NCBI RefSeq assembly: GCF_001577775.1
Contig: NZ_CP010835.1
Span: forward strand, 1,488,001 to 1,552,000
Origin: Pyrococcus kukulkanii
GTDB taxonomy: Archaea; Methanobacteriota_B; Thermococci; Thermococcales; Thermococcaceae
Direction of reading: 5' to 3'
DNA: 64,000 nucleotides
Every line of letters begins with the position of its first letter. The stretch's first letter is position 1. This document shows positions 26,894 through 35,749 of the stretch, one piece after another. Position numbers and translations under genes: made by a program. The notes beneath the pieces were generated by a model. It did not search any database and was not told where the DNA came from. It saw nothing but the letters and a program-made list of their open reading frames with translations.

Positions 26894-27507
26894 TTTACCA
26901 CCTTCATTTCGAGGCCTTCCTCTTCAAGGTTTATCGATTTAAGGACTTTGACAGTCCCATCGTCTTGTACTCTTAAGACCCTTGTAGCTATCTCCTCAAA
27001 GAGTGCAAGGTACCTTTTCTCAGTTAGTTCATAATTCATGAAAACGAATGCAGTCCTTAGAGGATTGCCTATGAGCGTTGTTGGTACTGCGAGAACTTCG
27101 TTGAGGAGGTAGGGATCATAATCGTACCTTGCGAGGAGCTTTTCGTGGTTTAATGTAACTGCTATCGCTCCTGGGACTTCTTTGTAAGTTGATACAAGTG
27201 CCTTGAAGAAGTTTATCATTAAAACTACTGGATCCTTGTACGGATCCATGTCGAGTATTATTTTGCCCCACCTAGAGGAACCACCAACTTTAATTCTCTT
27301 TATCTTCTCCGTGGGGATTTCTTTACCTGAGAATTTCAGCCATCTAATCACGTGAAGTCCAGAGTCAAGAAAGTCAGTTACCACAAGTCTTTCCCATCTC
27401 TCTTCGCCGATTTTATAGAATATCTCTGGGTAGGGGGATAGTGAGGAGTACTCCACTAATACTATCTCTCCAGGTTTGGCTAATCTAACGTACTCCTCAA
27501 TCTCCAT
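26890..27507 (-). CDS. DUF257 family protein
   Basis: A 205-residue member of DUF257, a family described from Pyrococcus. The opening AKPGEIVLVEYSSLSPYPEI (G-E-x-V-L-x-E-Y) is the hallmark; DMDPYKDPVVLMINFFKAL and AIAVTLNHEKLLARYDYD follow the same pattern. It looks like a RecA/KaiC-like fold without a Walker A motif, which is my interpretation. Function unknown. It is the middle gene of a unit with another DUF257 protein and an alcohol dehydrogenase. Confidence 0.85.
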   Translation of the reverse strand: MEIEEYVRLAKPGEIVLVEYSSLSPYPEIFYKIGEERWERLVVTDFLDSGLHVIRWLKFSGKEIPTEKIKRIKVGGSSRWGKIILDMDPYKDPVVLMINFFKALVSTYKEVPGAIAVTLNHEKLLARYDYDPYLLNEVLAVPTTLIGNPLRTAFVFMNYELTEKRYLALFEEIATRVLRVQDDGTVKVLKSINLEEEGLEMKVVK

Positions 27508-27513
27508 TCTTTA

Positions 27514-28089
27514 TCACCTAACGAGCACGTTTTGGTATTTGTCTACTCTCAAAACGCAGTCTGCAATCTCTTCGAGCCCCTTCCTGAAGTATTTTGACGA
27601 TGCACCTATGTTGAGAAAGAGAAATGCAACTCTCCCTGACTCTTGTAGGTGCCTCCTTCCTATCACTTCAAAGTACGCTTCGATCTTTGTAATATCTGGT
27701 TTTATCTGATTCAAGAACTTGTGAAGGCCAAGGATGATTAGCGTTTTCCTCTCCTCGCTTGAAATTTTCTTGTAGACCTCCCAGTACTTGCCGATGTGAT
27801 GTGTAAAATCCTCAAACTCGTCTATCTTCCCAAGTAGTTCTCCAACAGTTGCCCTACCTCCTTCTTTAATTACTTTCAAATCATCTACTTTAATTTTAAA
27901 CCCTTGCAATTTAAGTTGTTGAACAAACACCTGGAGGGAGTCTTTGATGTCTACAACTACTGGCGTTACGCCTTTTTCTTTGAAGAACGTGAGTATCTCA
28001 AGAAAAGCTCTTTCAGGATGGTCACTTGGTTGGTATTCGATGAGAATCATGCCCTCATTAAGACTCTCAAGGAATTCTCTAAGTCTCAT
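27514..28089 (-). CDS. DUF257 family protein
   Basis: A 191-residue DUF257 paralogue. It opens LNEGMILIEYQPSDHPERAF, the same hallmark as its neighbour, then VVVDIKDSLQVFVQQLKLQG and RKTLIILGLHKFLNQIKPDI. The two share the fold but are distant. It is first in the unit; a gap of 6 bp leads into the second gene. A TTTAAATATTT promoter element lies about 45 bp upstream of the ATG. Function unknown. Confidence 0.83.
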   Translation of the reverse strand: MRLREFLESLNEGMILIEYQPSDHPERAFLEILTFFKEKGVTPVVVDIKDSLQVFVQQLKLQGFKIKVDDLKVIKEGGRATVGELLGKIDEFEDFTHHIGKYWEVYKKISSEERKTLIILGLHKFLNQIKPDITKIEAYFEVIGRRHLQESGRVAFLFLNIGASSKYFRKGLEEIADCVLRVDKYQNVLVR

Positions 28090-28241
28090 TTTTTAACATC
28101 CCTCCTCATATGGTTAATTGCCTTTGAACTTTAAATATTTTCCAAGGTAGCATAAGGCATACAAATAAACTGAAAATGGATAAAGTGCGCTAATTGTCTA
28201 TTCAACTATATCTGAGCATGTTCTAATTTTGAGGACTTTAA

Positions 28242-28500
28242 ATGATAGTAGAGTTTAAAATTCTCGTTAACAGTATCTTTGACTTTCTGGTTGCTGCATC
28301 CATTGCCTTCATTATTACCGTCCTTATTTTTCCCTCTTCCAGTTCAAATATACCTCGATTGTTGTCCCTCCTGGCGTTACGACCATATCCCTTATCTCTG
28401 CAGGATGATCTCCGGTCCAAGGAGGGTTTGGGCAGCAGCTAGCCTTGCTATGTCCCTGGGGAGGCTCCCCCGTATCCATGTACTCTTCTTCAATTCTGAG
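28242..28500 (-). pseudogene. proC: Relic of proC (pyrroline-5-carboxylate reductase), C-terminal part
   Basis: The reverse strand holds the C-terminal region of ProC in pieces: GSLPRDIARLAAAQTLLG (the SGLPRD helix), then after a small internal deletion GDHPAEIRDMVVTPGGTTI, which is the family signature (R-D-M-V-x-T-P-G-G-T-T), and after a frame change RGIFELEEGKIRTVIMKAMD and AATRKSKILLTRI. All are in the order of the real enzyme, covering its last 90 or so residues. No N-terminal NADPH domain is present. ProC makes proline from pyrroline-5-carboxylate; this copy cannot. It lies alone in a gap between DUF257 and the cassette. Confidence 0.85.
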
Positions 28501-28570
28501 GCACTTTCCAAATAAAAAAGGAACAGAAGTGGAATAGATTTTATTTTAGTATCAGGTTTTCTGTAAAGTT

Positions 28571-30309
28571 TTATGAGGTATTGGGGTTAGATGATAGGAA
28601 TTCTGAAAGTTCTTTGAGGTATTTTCTCAGGTCAAGGAGTTCCATGTTCCTTAAATCCATTGTGTAAAAGCTAACGTCTATTCCTGGGTACCTCTTCTTG
28701 AGTATTTTGAGGAGCTTTAAGAAGTCATCTGCATGAATAAATGCTGTGATTGGCTCAACAACTATTTTTACTCTCCCTGGGATCCCTGAATATTTCTGTA
28801 TTGTTTTGTGTATTTTGTGGAAGCCTTCTTCAAACAGGGTTTCTGCCTCGTAAAATTCATCCTCGAAGATTACATCTGGAACTATTGTTCCAAATGGCTC
28901 TTCTGTTCTTATCCTCTCCAAAATCTCACCAATGTCTTTTATTCCCCTCTTCACGAGCTCTTTAATTAACGTTGAAACTATGAATGCCTTTATTCTTAGG
29001 TGATCCTTGCTCTCGTTTTCTCCCTCCCGGATTATTCCCAGGGTGTGGTAGTACTCGTTGACAAGTTTCTCCAGCTTGTCTTCGTAGAGCTTTGACGTTT
29101 CGTTGAAGATAGTGTCTTGATCAATTCCTGGGGCAACGTCCTTTACAATGATGTTCCCCAGGATAAGCTTTGTTAACATCTTTTTCTCCTTAAAAGATAG
29201 TTTCCTTGGGGTTATCTCGACGATCTTTGCAACCCTTTGAAGTTGCCAGTTGACTTCTTCAAGAAGCCTCCGGTATTTCTCAAATACTTTCTCGTCTTTG
29301 GTGTAGAATATTATTATCCCCTTTCTACCGTGGAATATTGCCCACAACCTATCTGCGAGGAGCTCCTTGTTTATTTCTCCCTCTGAATCAACGTCAACTA
29401 CGAAAATTTTGCCTTCATCGAGCCATCTTTCAACTTCTCTTTTGCTCCACTCGTCCTTAAGCGTTAGCTTCTTTATATCTGGAATTCCTCCTTTCTTTTC
29501 CCGGTAAATTCTTATGAGTATCTCCTCGAATAAGTGAATGTAACTTTCATCCTGGGGATCCTTGAATAAGATTATTAGAGGCTCTGGAGCATCTTTTAGG
29601 GCTCCTGCTCCCCCACCGAATAAAAATTCCAATGGCTTGATGGGGGTTCTTGGTAGCTCTATTTCTTTACTTTCTTCTACTCTAGAGGTTCTTTCCCCTG
29701 TTTCTGTCACAGCAACATGTATTGTGCTTGTGTCAAGAGATTCCTGGGCAAAAGCTTGATAGCTCTCCTTAAATTTTATTTTTGGAATTATAAGAGCACT
29801 TTTAGTTCCCAGGAACATTTTGGAATCTAGCGACTCATCTCTAATATCGATTTTGTGCTTTGGGAATATTACATGGGGAGTTGCCAATTCCCTTTTTAGG
29901 TCCTTGATTGTATAGTTAAGATTCTCGCTCGTAAAGTTCGCAACAAAATCTCTAAACTCAAGTTTGGGGGTTTAATGTGGGTTGATCTCTGGGTAGAATA
30001 AACTGTCTCGTCTATGTCACTTTCTAGGAAAATTAGGGATTTAGGGAGAAGTCTAAGTTTGGGGACTTTAATCAGTTTTACTTGCGTGTTGTATTTTGTC
30101 TCTAAAACTTCTCTTTCAAAATTAAAAATGGAAGAAACAAATTGTATCTTTGGAATTTTTGGTTCTTGGGGTCTAAATGATCCCTTCACTATTGAAATAT
30201 GGCTCACTGCTTGAGGTCTAACTTCGACCGCTGTCTTTCCTCTGTGTCTTCTTTTTTCTTCTTCTATTTCTTCCTTAGTATATTCGTATCTTTGCTCTTG
30301 TTTTGGCAT
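28571..30309 (-). pseudogene. Repeat-containing protein with nuclease-like C terminus, one frameshift
   Basis: Two frames join into one protein of about 580 residues. From the ATG at 30309 the first codes for a basic start (MPKQEQRYEYTKEEIEEEKR) and repeats; at the C5 run (29966-29970) the frame changes and reads PKLEFRDFVANFTSENLNYT, another repeat. At least five units of about 30-40 residues share P-x-I/L-x-F...F...E-x-L/I-D...Y-x-T. Then come an alpha/beta domain (PEPLIILFKDPQDESYIHLF) and a C-terminal part with IVPDVIFEDEFYEAETLFEE, which resembles a PD-(D/E)XK core but lacks the usual lysine. I do not recognise the family. It starts inside the stop of the 420-residue gene, so the two are coupled. 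Confidence 0.65.
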
Positions 30310-31571
30310 TAAAACCACCGCTCTGGATCTTTCACATTGTTAGAGACAACCCAGGAGAAATAGTATATGTTACTTGAGATCTCCTCGTCTCCCCCTTCGA
30401 AGATCCCTTTATAATATATCAGGGCGTTCGGATTTTTGTTTGTGGGCATTATCTTCACATTCCCTAGGAGAAGAGGAGGAGCGAGTATATCAAGAAGTCT
30501 TAAAAGTGAAAATTCCCCTTTGTAATCCCTTGAATTTCTTGATCCTGCTTCGTAGTGGATCTTCGTGATGATAGAACCTCTAAGTATTAATATGTAATAA
30601 TTAGTTCCGATTCTTCCCGGCTTTATTGCCTCCTTAAACTCGTTAGGAACTTTTTCTATTTCCTGCCAGTCCTTTAGTGCCTCCTTCACAGTCTTTGCAT
30701 ATGTGATAAGCAAATCTTCGGGCGAGGGTGTTATAAACTTAAAAACTTCCAGAGTTCTTTCTGCTACTTTTCTAAAGTACCAATAGTCATGAAAGCTGAA
30801 ATAGACCCAAAGTGTTGTTTGCATTTTATATATCCTGTTTGCTATTCCTCCAATTTTGTGGCTCCAAATTGTATACTCTTTCCTTAGTTTCTCGCTATCA
30901 ACTGGTGGTATAAATATAGGCTCTAAACCCAGGAGGTCTGAAAGTTTCTCAAACACTTCGGGTAGCTTTGTATACATTGACTTAAGTGCTCTCCAGTGGG
31001 CGTCATTTGTCGTAAGTATGAAGAAAGTGTATGGGTTGTAGGGGACGCTGAATGATACACTTGCCTCGTATAGTTCCTTTAAAACGTCAAGAAGCTTATT
31101 TGGTGAAGTAAGTATCTCACCCGTGGGTGTTACCTCTACTTTTGTCCCTGATTTCTCAAGAACCCCTGAACTTAGATCGTTTAACTTTTCAATTAGCTTC
31201 AAAAAGCCACTTTCCTCTTTCTCTTTCAATACCTCCACACCTTCAAGTCCCTCCTCTCCAACGGCCTCAACAGCACTAACGAACTCTGTGGGCTCAACGT
31301 ATATCCCATACATCAGCCTTATCAGCTTAGCCAAGCTCCTCTCTGTGTAGTTTCCGCTTTCATCTATCCCTCCAACGAAAAACTTCAGAACCCTCTCGTC
31401 ATCCTCTTTTACGGCCTTAAGAGACTTTCCAACGTACCTCTCAAGGTAATCCTTCAGCTTGAGAAGTGTTTTTGTAGTGGAGTATATCGGCCCTATGTAA
31501 TCTCTAATGTATTTCTTCCAAGCCTCAACGTTCCAGTACTCGAACCCAGGAATCTCTTCATAGTAACCCAT
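30309..31571 (-). CDS. Protein of unknown function, partner of the repeat/nuclease-like gene
   Basis: A 420-residue cytoplasmic protein that I do not recognise. It has no membrane segment, no Walker motif and no obvious metal site. It is helical at the start (YNVEAW-like GFEYWNVEAWKKYIRDYIGP, LLKLKDYLERYVGKSLKAVK) and has a long central helical region rich in aromatic residues (MQTTLWVYFSFHDYWYFRKV). The C-terminal 100 residues are mixed (GTNYYILILRGSIITKIHYE). Its TAA overlaps the ATG of the next gene by one base (TAATG), so they are co-translated. A TTTAATATTT promoter element lies upstream. Confidence 0.7.
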   Translation of the reverse strand: MGYYEEIPGFEYWNVEAWKKYIRDYIGPIYSTTKTLLKLKDYLERYVGKSLKAVKEDDERVLKFFVGGIDESGNYTERSLAKLIRLMYGIYVEPTEFVSAVEAVGEEGLEGVEVLKEKEESGFLKLIEKLNDLSSGVLEKSGTKVEVTPTGEILTSPNKLLDVLKELYEASVSFSVPYNPYTFFILTTNDAHWRALKSMYTKLPEVFEKLSDLLGLEPIFIPPVDSEKLRKEYTIWSHKIGGIANRIYKMQTTLWVYFSFHDYWYFRKVAERTLEVFKFITPSPEDLLITYAKTVKEALKDWQEIEKVPNEFKEAIKPGRIGTNYYILILRGSIITKIHYEAGSRNSRDYKGEFSLLRLLDILAPPLLLGNVKIMPTNKNPNALIYYKGIFEGGDEEISSNIYYFSWVVSNNVKDPERWF

Positions 31572-31624
31572 GTTTGCCCCCAGGATTAGTATCCTCAGGA
31601 AATATTAAAGGTTTGATCATTTGA

Positions 31625-32041
31625 TCACTCGAGCATGCCCTCGAGCTCGAGCTTCTTTTTCTGCCTAAGGAATATCACGGGAACTCCGGCCTCCCTAAGC
31701 CTCTTCCTGAGCTTTTTATCGTTGGTGCACACTATAACGTTATCATTGGCTATCGCGTACTCATATAGTAGCTCATCTGTAGTCTTTGACATGAACTCCC
31801 CAATATATACGACGGGAAACCTCTCGGCAAGCTTTAGGGCCATCCTTGCCGCCATCAGGTCTTTTCCTCTAACCTTGCCCTCTTTGATTATAGTTTTGAG
31901 CTCCTCAAGAACGACGTTTGGAATGGCAACCTGATACTTCACATCAAGTATCCTGTCGAATTCCGAAATTATATCCACCCCGAACTGCCCGGGAATGAAA
32001 AGAAAATTTGTATCGGGGAGAACGAGCCAAACCTTCCTCAT
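31625..32041 (-). CDS. PIN domain protein, Fcf1/Utp24-like
   Basis: A 138-residue PIN nuclease. The acidic residues are in LVLPDTNFLFIPG, VVLEELKTI and VCTNDKKLRKRLREAG. In eukaryotes Fcf1/Utp24 processes 18S rRNA precursors; in archaea this gene accompanies aIF2 gamma, which suggests a role in rRNA maturation. The start is at 32041, three bases past the aIF2 gamma stop (TAG at 32044-32046), with AGGGAAT as ribosome site. A longer frame upstream lies inside aIF2 gamma and is not used. Confidence 0.85.
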   Translation of the reverse strand: MRKVWLVLPDTNFLFIPGQFGVDIISEFDRILDVKYQVAIPNVVLEELKTIIKEGKVRGKDLMAARMALKLAERFPVVYIGEFMSKTTDELLYEYAIANDNVIVCTNDKKLRKRLREAGVPVIFLRQKKKLELEGMLE

Positions 32042-32043
32042 GT

Positions 32044-33279
32044 CTATTCCCTTATGAATCCGTAACCTATGAGCCTCCACCTTGAGCCTATCTGCCTACT
32101 TATTGCCACTCTATCCCCGGGCTCTGCGCACACTGGTATCTGGAGCTTTAATTCTATCTCATCCTTTCCTAAGCCTGTAACAAGGCCCATCGTTCTTGCG
32201 GTTCCAACGTTCAATAGTAGCACTTCCTTCCTCTTGATTGGCTCTACCTTTAATTCTTGCTCAGTTCCAACGACCCTCTCGAGCAGGTGAACCTCAAGCC
32301 TAAGCTCCTCCCACACCGGTGGAAGCTTTCCGGGCTTTCCAACAACGTTACCTGCCATCAGGTCGCCCTTGGTTAAGTATGGATCGAGCTTTGTTCCAAC
32401 TCCGACTAAACCTCCTGGGTAGGCCTCCTCGACGAACTTTCCTCCGGCTTGGAGAGAAACTATCTCAGTCGTTATTGGCTCGTACTTTATCCTTCCGTGC
32501 TCCTCGTAGGGTACTCCAGGCCTTATCTCAATCTCATCCCCAACCTTGAGCTTACCCTGGACTATCGAACCTCCAAGAACTCCACCGACAAGCTTCTCCG
32601 GTGGTGTTCCTGGCTTATTAACGTCGAAGCTTCTAAGAACTAACATCTTCGGTGGCTTGTTGGGATCCCTCTTTGGCGTTGGTATGAAGTCCTCGATGGC
32701 CTTCACGAGAACATCTATGTTCGCACCGTGAAGTGCTGAGATCGGAATTATCGGGGCGTTTTCCGCTACAGTCCCTTTTATGAACTCCTTAATCTGCCTG
32801 TAGTTCTCCAAGGCCTTCTCTCTGTCCACGAGCTCTATCTTGTTCTGAGCTATGATTATGTTCTTCTGTCCGATTATCTGGAGGGCCATCAGGTGCTCTC
32901 TAGTCTGAGGCCTTGGACAGGGCTCGTTTGCGGCTATAACCAAGATTGCCCCGTCCATCAGGGAAGCTCCAGCGAGCATCGTTGTCATCAATGCCTCGTG
33001 ACCCGGGGCGTCTATGAACGAAACCCTCCTAACGAACTCGGTTTCATGGCCACAGTAGGGGCAGACTGGGGAGGTTGAGTACCTTCCACAGTTAGGGCAC
33101 TTCCTTATCTCTGCGTCCGCGAACCCTATCTTAATCGTAATTCCTCTCCTGAGCTCTTCGCTGTGTGTGTCCGTCCAAACTCCCGTTAGGGCCTTTGTTA
33201 GTGTGGTTTTACCGTGGTCAACGTGACCAACCATTCCTATATTGACCTCTGCCTGCTTTGTCTTCCTCTCCTCTGACAT
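32044..33279 (-). CDS. eif2g: Translation initiation factor aIF2 gamma subunit
   Basis: A 411-residue GTPase. G1 is [20 protein letters not shown]3 [12 protein letters not shown]4 [11 protein letters not shown]5 ISALHG; the zinc knuckle [17 protein letters not shown] is intact. Domains II and III follow with the usual [13 protein letters not shown] and [14 protein letters not shown]. It binds initiator Met-tRNA with alpha and beta. Length equals that of the P. abyssi protein when started at [15 protein letters not shown], which has GGAGGCG ahead; the longer frame is probably not used. It forms an operon with the PIN gene. Confidence 0.97.
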   Translation of the reverse strand: MSEERKTKQAEVNIGMVGHVDHGKTTLTKALTGVWTDTHSEELRRGITIKIGFADAEIRKCPNCGRYSTSPVCPYCGHETEFVRRVSFIDAPGHEALMTTMLAGASLMDGAILVIAANEPCPRPQTREHLMALQIIGQKNIIIAQNKIELVDREKALENYRQIKEFIKGTVAENAPIIPISALHGANIDVLVKAIEDFIPTPKRDPNKPPKMLVLRSFDVNKPGTPPEKLVGGVLGGSIVQGKLKVGDEIEIRPGVPYEEHGRIKYEPITTEIVSLQAGGKFVEEAYPGGLVGVGTKLDPYLTKGDLMAGNVVGKPGKLPPVWEELRLEVHLLERVVGTEQELKVEPIKRKEVLLLNVGTARTMGLVTGLGKDEIELKLQIPVCAEPGDRVAISRQIGSRWRLIGYGFIRE

Positions 33280-33353
33280 GGCTCTCGCCTCCAGAAGAGT
33301 TTCGACTAAGTCCATTTAATAGCTTTATCCCAAGGGAAAATTTGGAAAAGAGG

Positions 33354-34370
33354 TTAGTGCTTTATGAACCTGCCCTCAAGGCCCGTCCCGGAGGGATCAA
33401 CGTCGTCCCTCATGATCAATACAACCCTGCTCGGCTCGTACTCGTCCTCTATGTGGTATCCTGGGAGGTGCTTTACTAGGGCCTCTGCGAACTTCCTTAT
33501 GTCATCGTGGCTCGGCATGTTGTTTATCGTTAGCCTGTTCCTTGAATAACCAACGAACATGTAGGCCTTTGCCTCAACGAACATTGGCTTAGCCTTGAGG
33601 ATCAGCTTCGCGTAGCCCTCCGGGTTGTGCATGTTCTCTCCCTTCACTAGGGTTAGCCTCACAACGGTTCTAGTTTGAATTCCGTTCATGAGCTCGAGGA
33701 ACTCCTTTATCCTCTCCCATCCATCGGGTATCATTGGGATGTTGACCCTATTGTACGTTTCAATGTCAGGGGCTGTAATTGAGACGTAGAGCTGGGTTGG
33801 TAGCTTGTCCTCCCTTATCATCTCCTCGAGCCTCTCGGGAACTGTTCCGTTGGTGACTATGAACGTAGTGAAGCCCCTCTTGTGGAACTCTTCAACTAAA
33901 TCCCCCATGTAGGGATAGAGCATTGGCTCTCCCGACAAACTAATTGCTGCATGCCTTGGATACCATGCCTCTTCGAATTTCTTTTTGTCGACCTTTGGAT
34001 TGCCTTTGTATCCAACTAAGAGCTTCCTCTGGGCTTTGATGCTCTCCTCCACGATGAACGCTGGATCATCCCAGGGTTGGGGCAGTTCAGTTCCTAGGAA
34101 TGTCTCCATTGGGCGCCAGCAGAATATGCAGTTGTGGGTGCACCAAGCTAAAACTGGCGTCATCTGAAGGCACCTGTGCGAGTGTATTCCATAGAACTTC
34201 TGTTTGTAGCAGAACCTACCCTCGGTTAGGCTCTTCTTGAGCCAGTGGCATAGCTTAACTCCGCTGTGCCTTCCCACTAGTTCGTAGTGTTGCTTTCTAA
34301 AGAGGTTGGCTATCTCGGGCGGCATGTTCGGATTAGCTTGAACCGTAATCTTTCCGGGCTTTATCTCCAT
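33354..34370 (-). CDS. taw1: tRNA 4-demethylwyosine synthase
   Basis: A 338-residue radical SAM enzyme. The radical SAM cluster is CTHNCIFCWRP (C-x3-C-x2-C); a second cluster is held by Cys residues nearer the N terminus in VKLCHWLKKSL, GRFCYKQKFYG and HRCLQMTP. ISLSGEPMLYP matches the SAM-binding GGE region. Taw1 builds the tricyclic ring of wyosine at G37 of tRNA-Phe from N1-methylguanosine and pyruvate. The ATG at 34370 has GGAGGTGA six bases before it. It lies in the same direction as aIF2 gamma but with a 74-bp gap. Confidence 0.95.
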   Translation of the reverse strand: MEIKPGKITVQANPNMPPEIANLFRKQHYELVGRHSGVKLCHWLKKSLTEGRFCYKQKFYGIHSHRCLQMTPVLAWCTHNCIFCWRPMETFLGTELPQPWDDPAFIVEESIKAQRKLLVGYKGNPKVDKKKFEEAWYPRHAAISLSGEPMLYPYMGDLVEEFHKRGFTTFIVTNGTVPERLEEMIREDKLPTQLYVSITAPDIETYNRVNIPMIPDGWERIKEFLELMNGIQTRTVVRLTLVKGENMHNPEGYAKLILKAKPMFVEAKAYMFVGYSRNRLTINNMPSHDDIRKFAEALVKHLPGYHIEDEYEPSRVVLIMRDDVDPSGTGLEGRFIKH

Positions 34371-34496
34371 CTCTCTCACCTCCGATTAGGCTCGCCTAAC
34401 TCATGGTGGATTCCATTATTTTAAAAATCTAATGTGAAGTGCAATTCATAAAAAATGTGTTAAAAGTCCTATCCAATGATATCTCTGGTGATAACC

Positions 34497-34997
34497 ATGA
34501 GGATCCTGATTCTGAGTGCCGACCAGTTTGAAGATGTAGAGCTGATATATCCCTACCACAGGCTCAAGGAGGAGGGACATGAGGTTGTAGTTGCGAGCTT
34601 CAAGAGGGGAGCTATCACCGGAAAGCATGGATATACAGTGAACGTTGACTTGGCCTTTGACGAAGTTAATCCTGACGATTTTGACGCCCTCATCCTTCCG
34701 GGCGGAAGGGCCCCAGAGCGCGTGAGGCTGAACGAGAAGGCAGTGGAAATTGCGAGAAAGATGTTCAGTGAGGGCAAGCCAGTTGCGAGCATCTGCCACG
34801 GGCCTCAGATACTCATCTCGGCTGGAGTTCTAAAGGGCAGGAAGGGAACGAGCTACCCAGGAATTAAGGACGACATGATAAACGCTGGAGTCGAGTGGGT
34901 TGATTCTGAGGTTGTTGTTGATGGCAACTGGGTGAGCTCGAGGGTTCCTGCAGACTTATACGCATGGATGAGGGAGTTCGTTAAACTACTTAAGTGA
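34497..34997 (+). CDS. pfpI: Intracellular protease PfpI (DJ-1/PfpI family)
   Basis: A 166-residue DJ-1/PfpI protein with catalytic C100-H101 in ASICHGPQILISAG and E74 in GGRAPERVRLNEKA, matching the E74-C100-H101 set of the P. horikoshii homologue. The sequence is nearly that of known PfpI proteins, with the same 166-residue length. It forms hexamers with proteolytic and possibly deglycase activity in the cytoplasm. A GGTGAT site precedes the ATG at 34497; a longer frame exists upstream but is unlikely. A single gene divergent from taw1. Confidence 0.95.
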   Translation: MRILILSADQFEDVELIYPYHRLKEEGHEVVVASFKRGAITGKHGYTVNVDLAFDEVNPDDFDALILPGGRAPERVRLNEKAVEIARKMFSEGKPVASICHGPQILISAGVLKGRKGTSYPGIKDDMINAGVEWVDSEVVVDGNWVSSRVPADLYAWMREFVKLLK

Positions 34998-35044
34998 ATA
35001 ACAAAGTTTATATTCTTTCATGTTTTTTCATCTTTGGTGGTTGC

Positions 35045-35749
35045 ATGAAGAAAGGCGGCTTCCTGGGCTTCCTCATATTGGGGCTTTTCCTCGTAATTGT
35101 CATCGTGGGACTCATGGTTGGTGCATTAGCTCTTAAGTACCTTGGCACTCACGAGATTAAGATTTGTAGCTGTGATAGCTGTGAGAAAGTGCCGGCTGGC
35201 CCGCTGAAAACGCTGGGAGAATACAACGCGAGCTCGGTGGAGATCGCGAAGATAGTTGGAGATGTTGTAATTAAGCCAGGAAACTCCTCCGTTGTCGTGA
35301 AAAGCAACCTGCCAATTGAGGTTTCGGTAGATAATAGCACGTTGTTCATAACATGCTCAAACTGCTCCGAATATAAGAACGGGAGGATAATCATAGAGGG
35401 CAACATCTCCAAGCTTGAGGTCGGCAAGATCCTGGGGACATTAGAGATCTACGCTCCCTTGAAGGAGGTAAAGGTAGATAGTGTTCTTGGTGAGCTTGAT
35501 GGCTACTCCTACATAGACGAGTTTAGGGCGGAAGATGTCTTGGGTGAAGTGAACATAAAGGTTAGGAAGAGCGTGGAGATAGAGAAGGTGCTTGGAGAGG
35601 TTGATGTTGAGGTGCCCGAGGAGTATAAAGCCGAGCTCAGCGTTGGGAAGGTTCTCGGTGAAGTCCACAACTCTTCGGAGGGGGATAAAGGTAAAGTAGA
35701 GGTGAGGGTTTCAAAGGTTCTGGGTGAGCTGAGCGTTGAGAACGAGTAA
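35045..35749 (+). CDS. Membrane-anchored DUF4097-like beta-repeat protein
   Basis: A 234-residue protein: residues 5-35 are a hydrophobic anchor (GFLGFLILGLFLVIVIVGLM), followed by CSCDSCEKVPAG and a domain of regular beta repeats. The repeats carry an imperfect motif ending VLGEV or VLGEL (DSVLGELDG, EDVLGEVNI, EKVLGEVDV, GKVLGEVHN, SKVLGELSV), spaced about 20 residues. This fits the putative adhesin/DUF4097 fold, right-handed beta-helix-like. Outside the cell, function unknown. I start at the ATG at 35045 (after GGTGGTTGC). The end overlaps the next gene by 14 bp. Confidence 0.75.
   Translation: MKKGGFLGFLILGLFLVIVIVGLMVGALALKYLGTHEIKICSCDSCEKVPAGPLKTLGEYNASSVEIAKIVGDVVIKPGNSSVVVKSNLPIEVSVDNSTLFITCSNCSEYKNGRIIIEGNISKLEVGKILGTLEIYAPLKEVKVDSVLGELDGYSYIDEFRAEDVLGEVNIKVRKSVEIEKVLGEVDVEVPEEYKAELSVGKVLGEVHNSSEGDKGKVEVRVSKVLGELSVENE

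Noticed and set aside
31614-31627. TGATCATTTGATCA as an operator
   Set aside because: It overlaps the stop codon region of the PIN gene, between same-strand genes, and is not a true inverted repeat through its centre.
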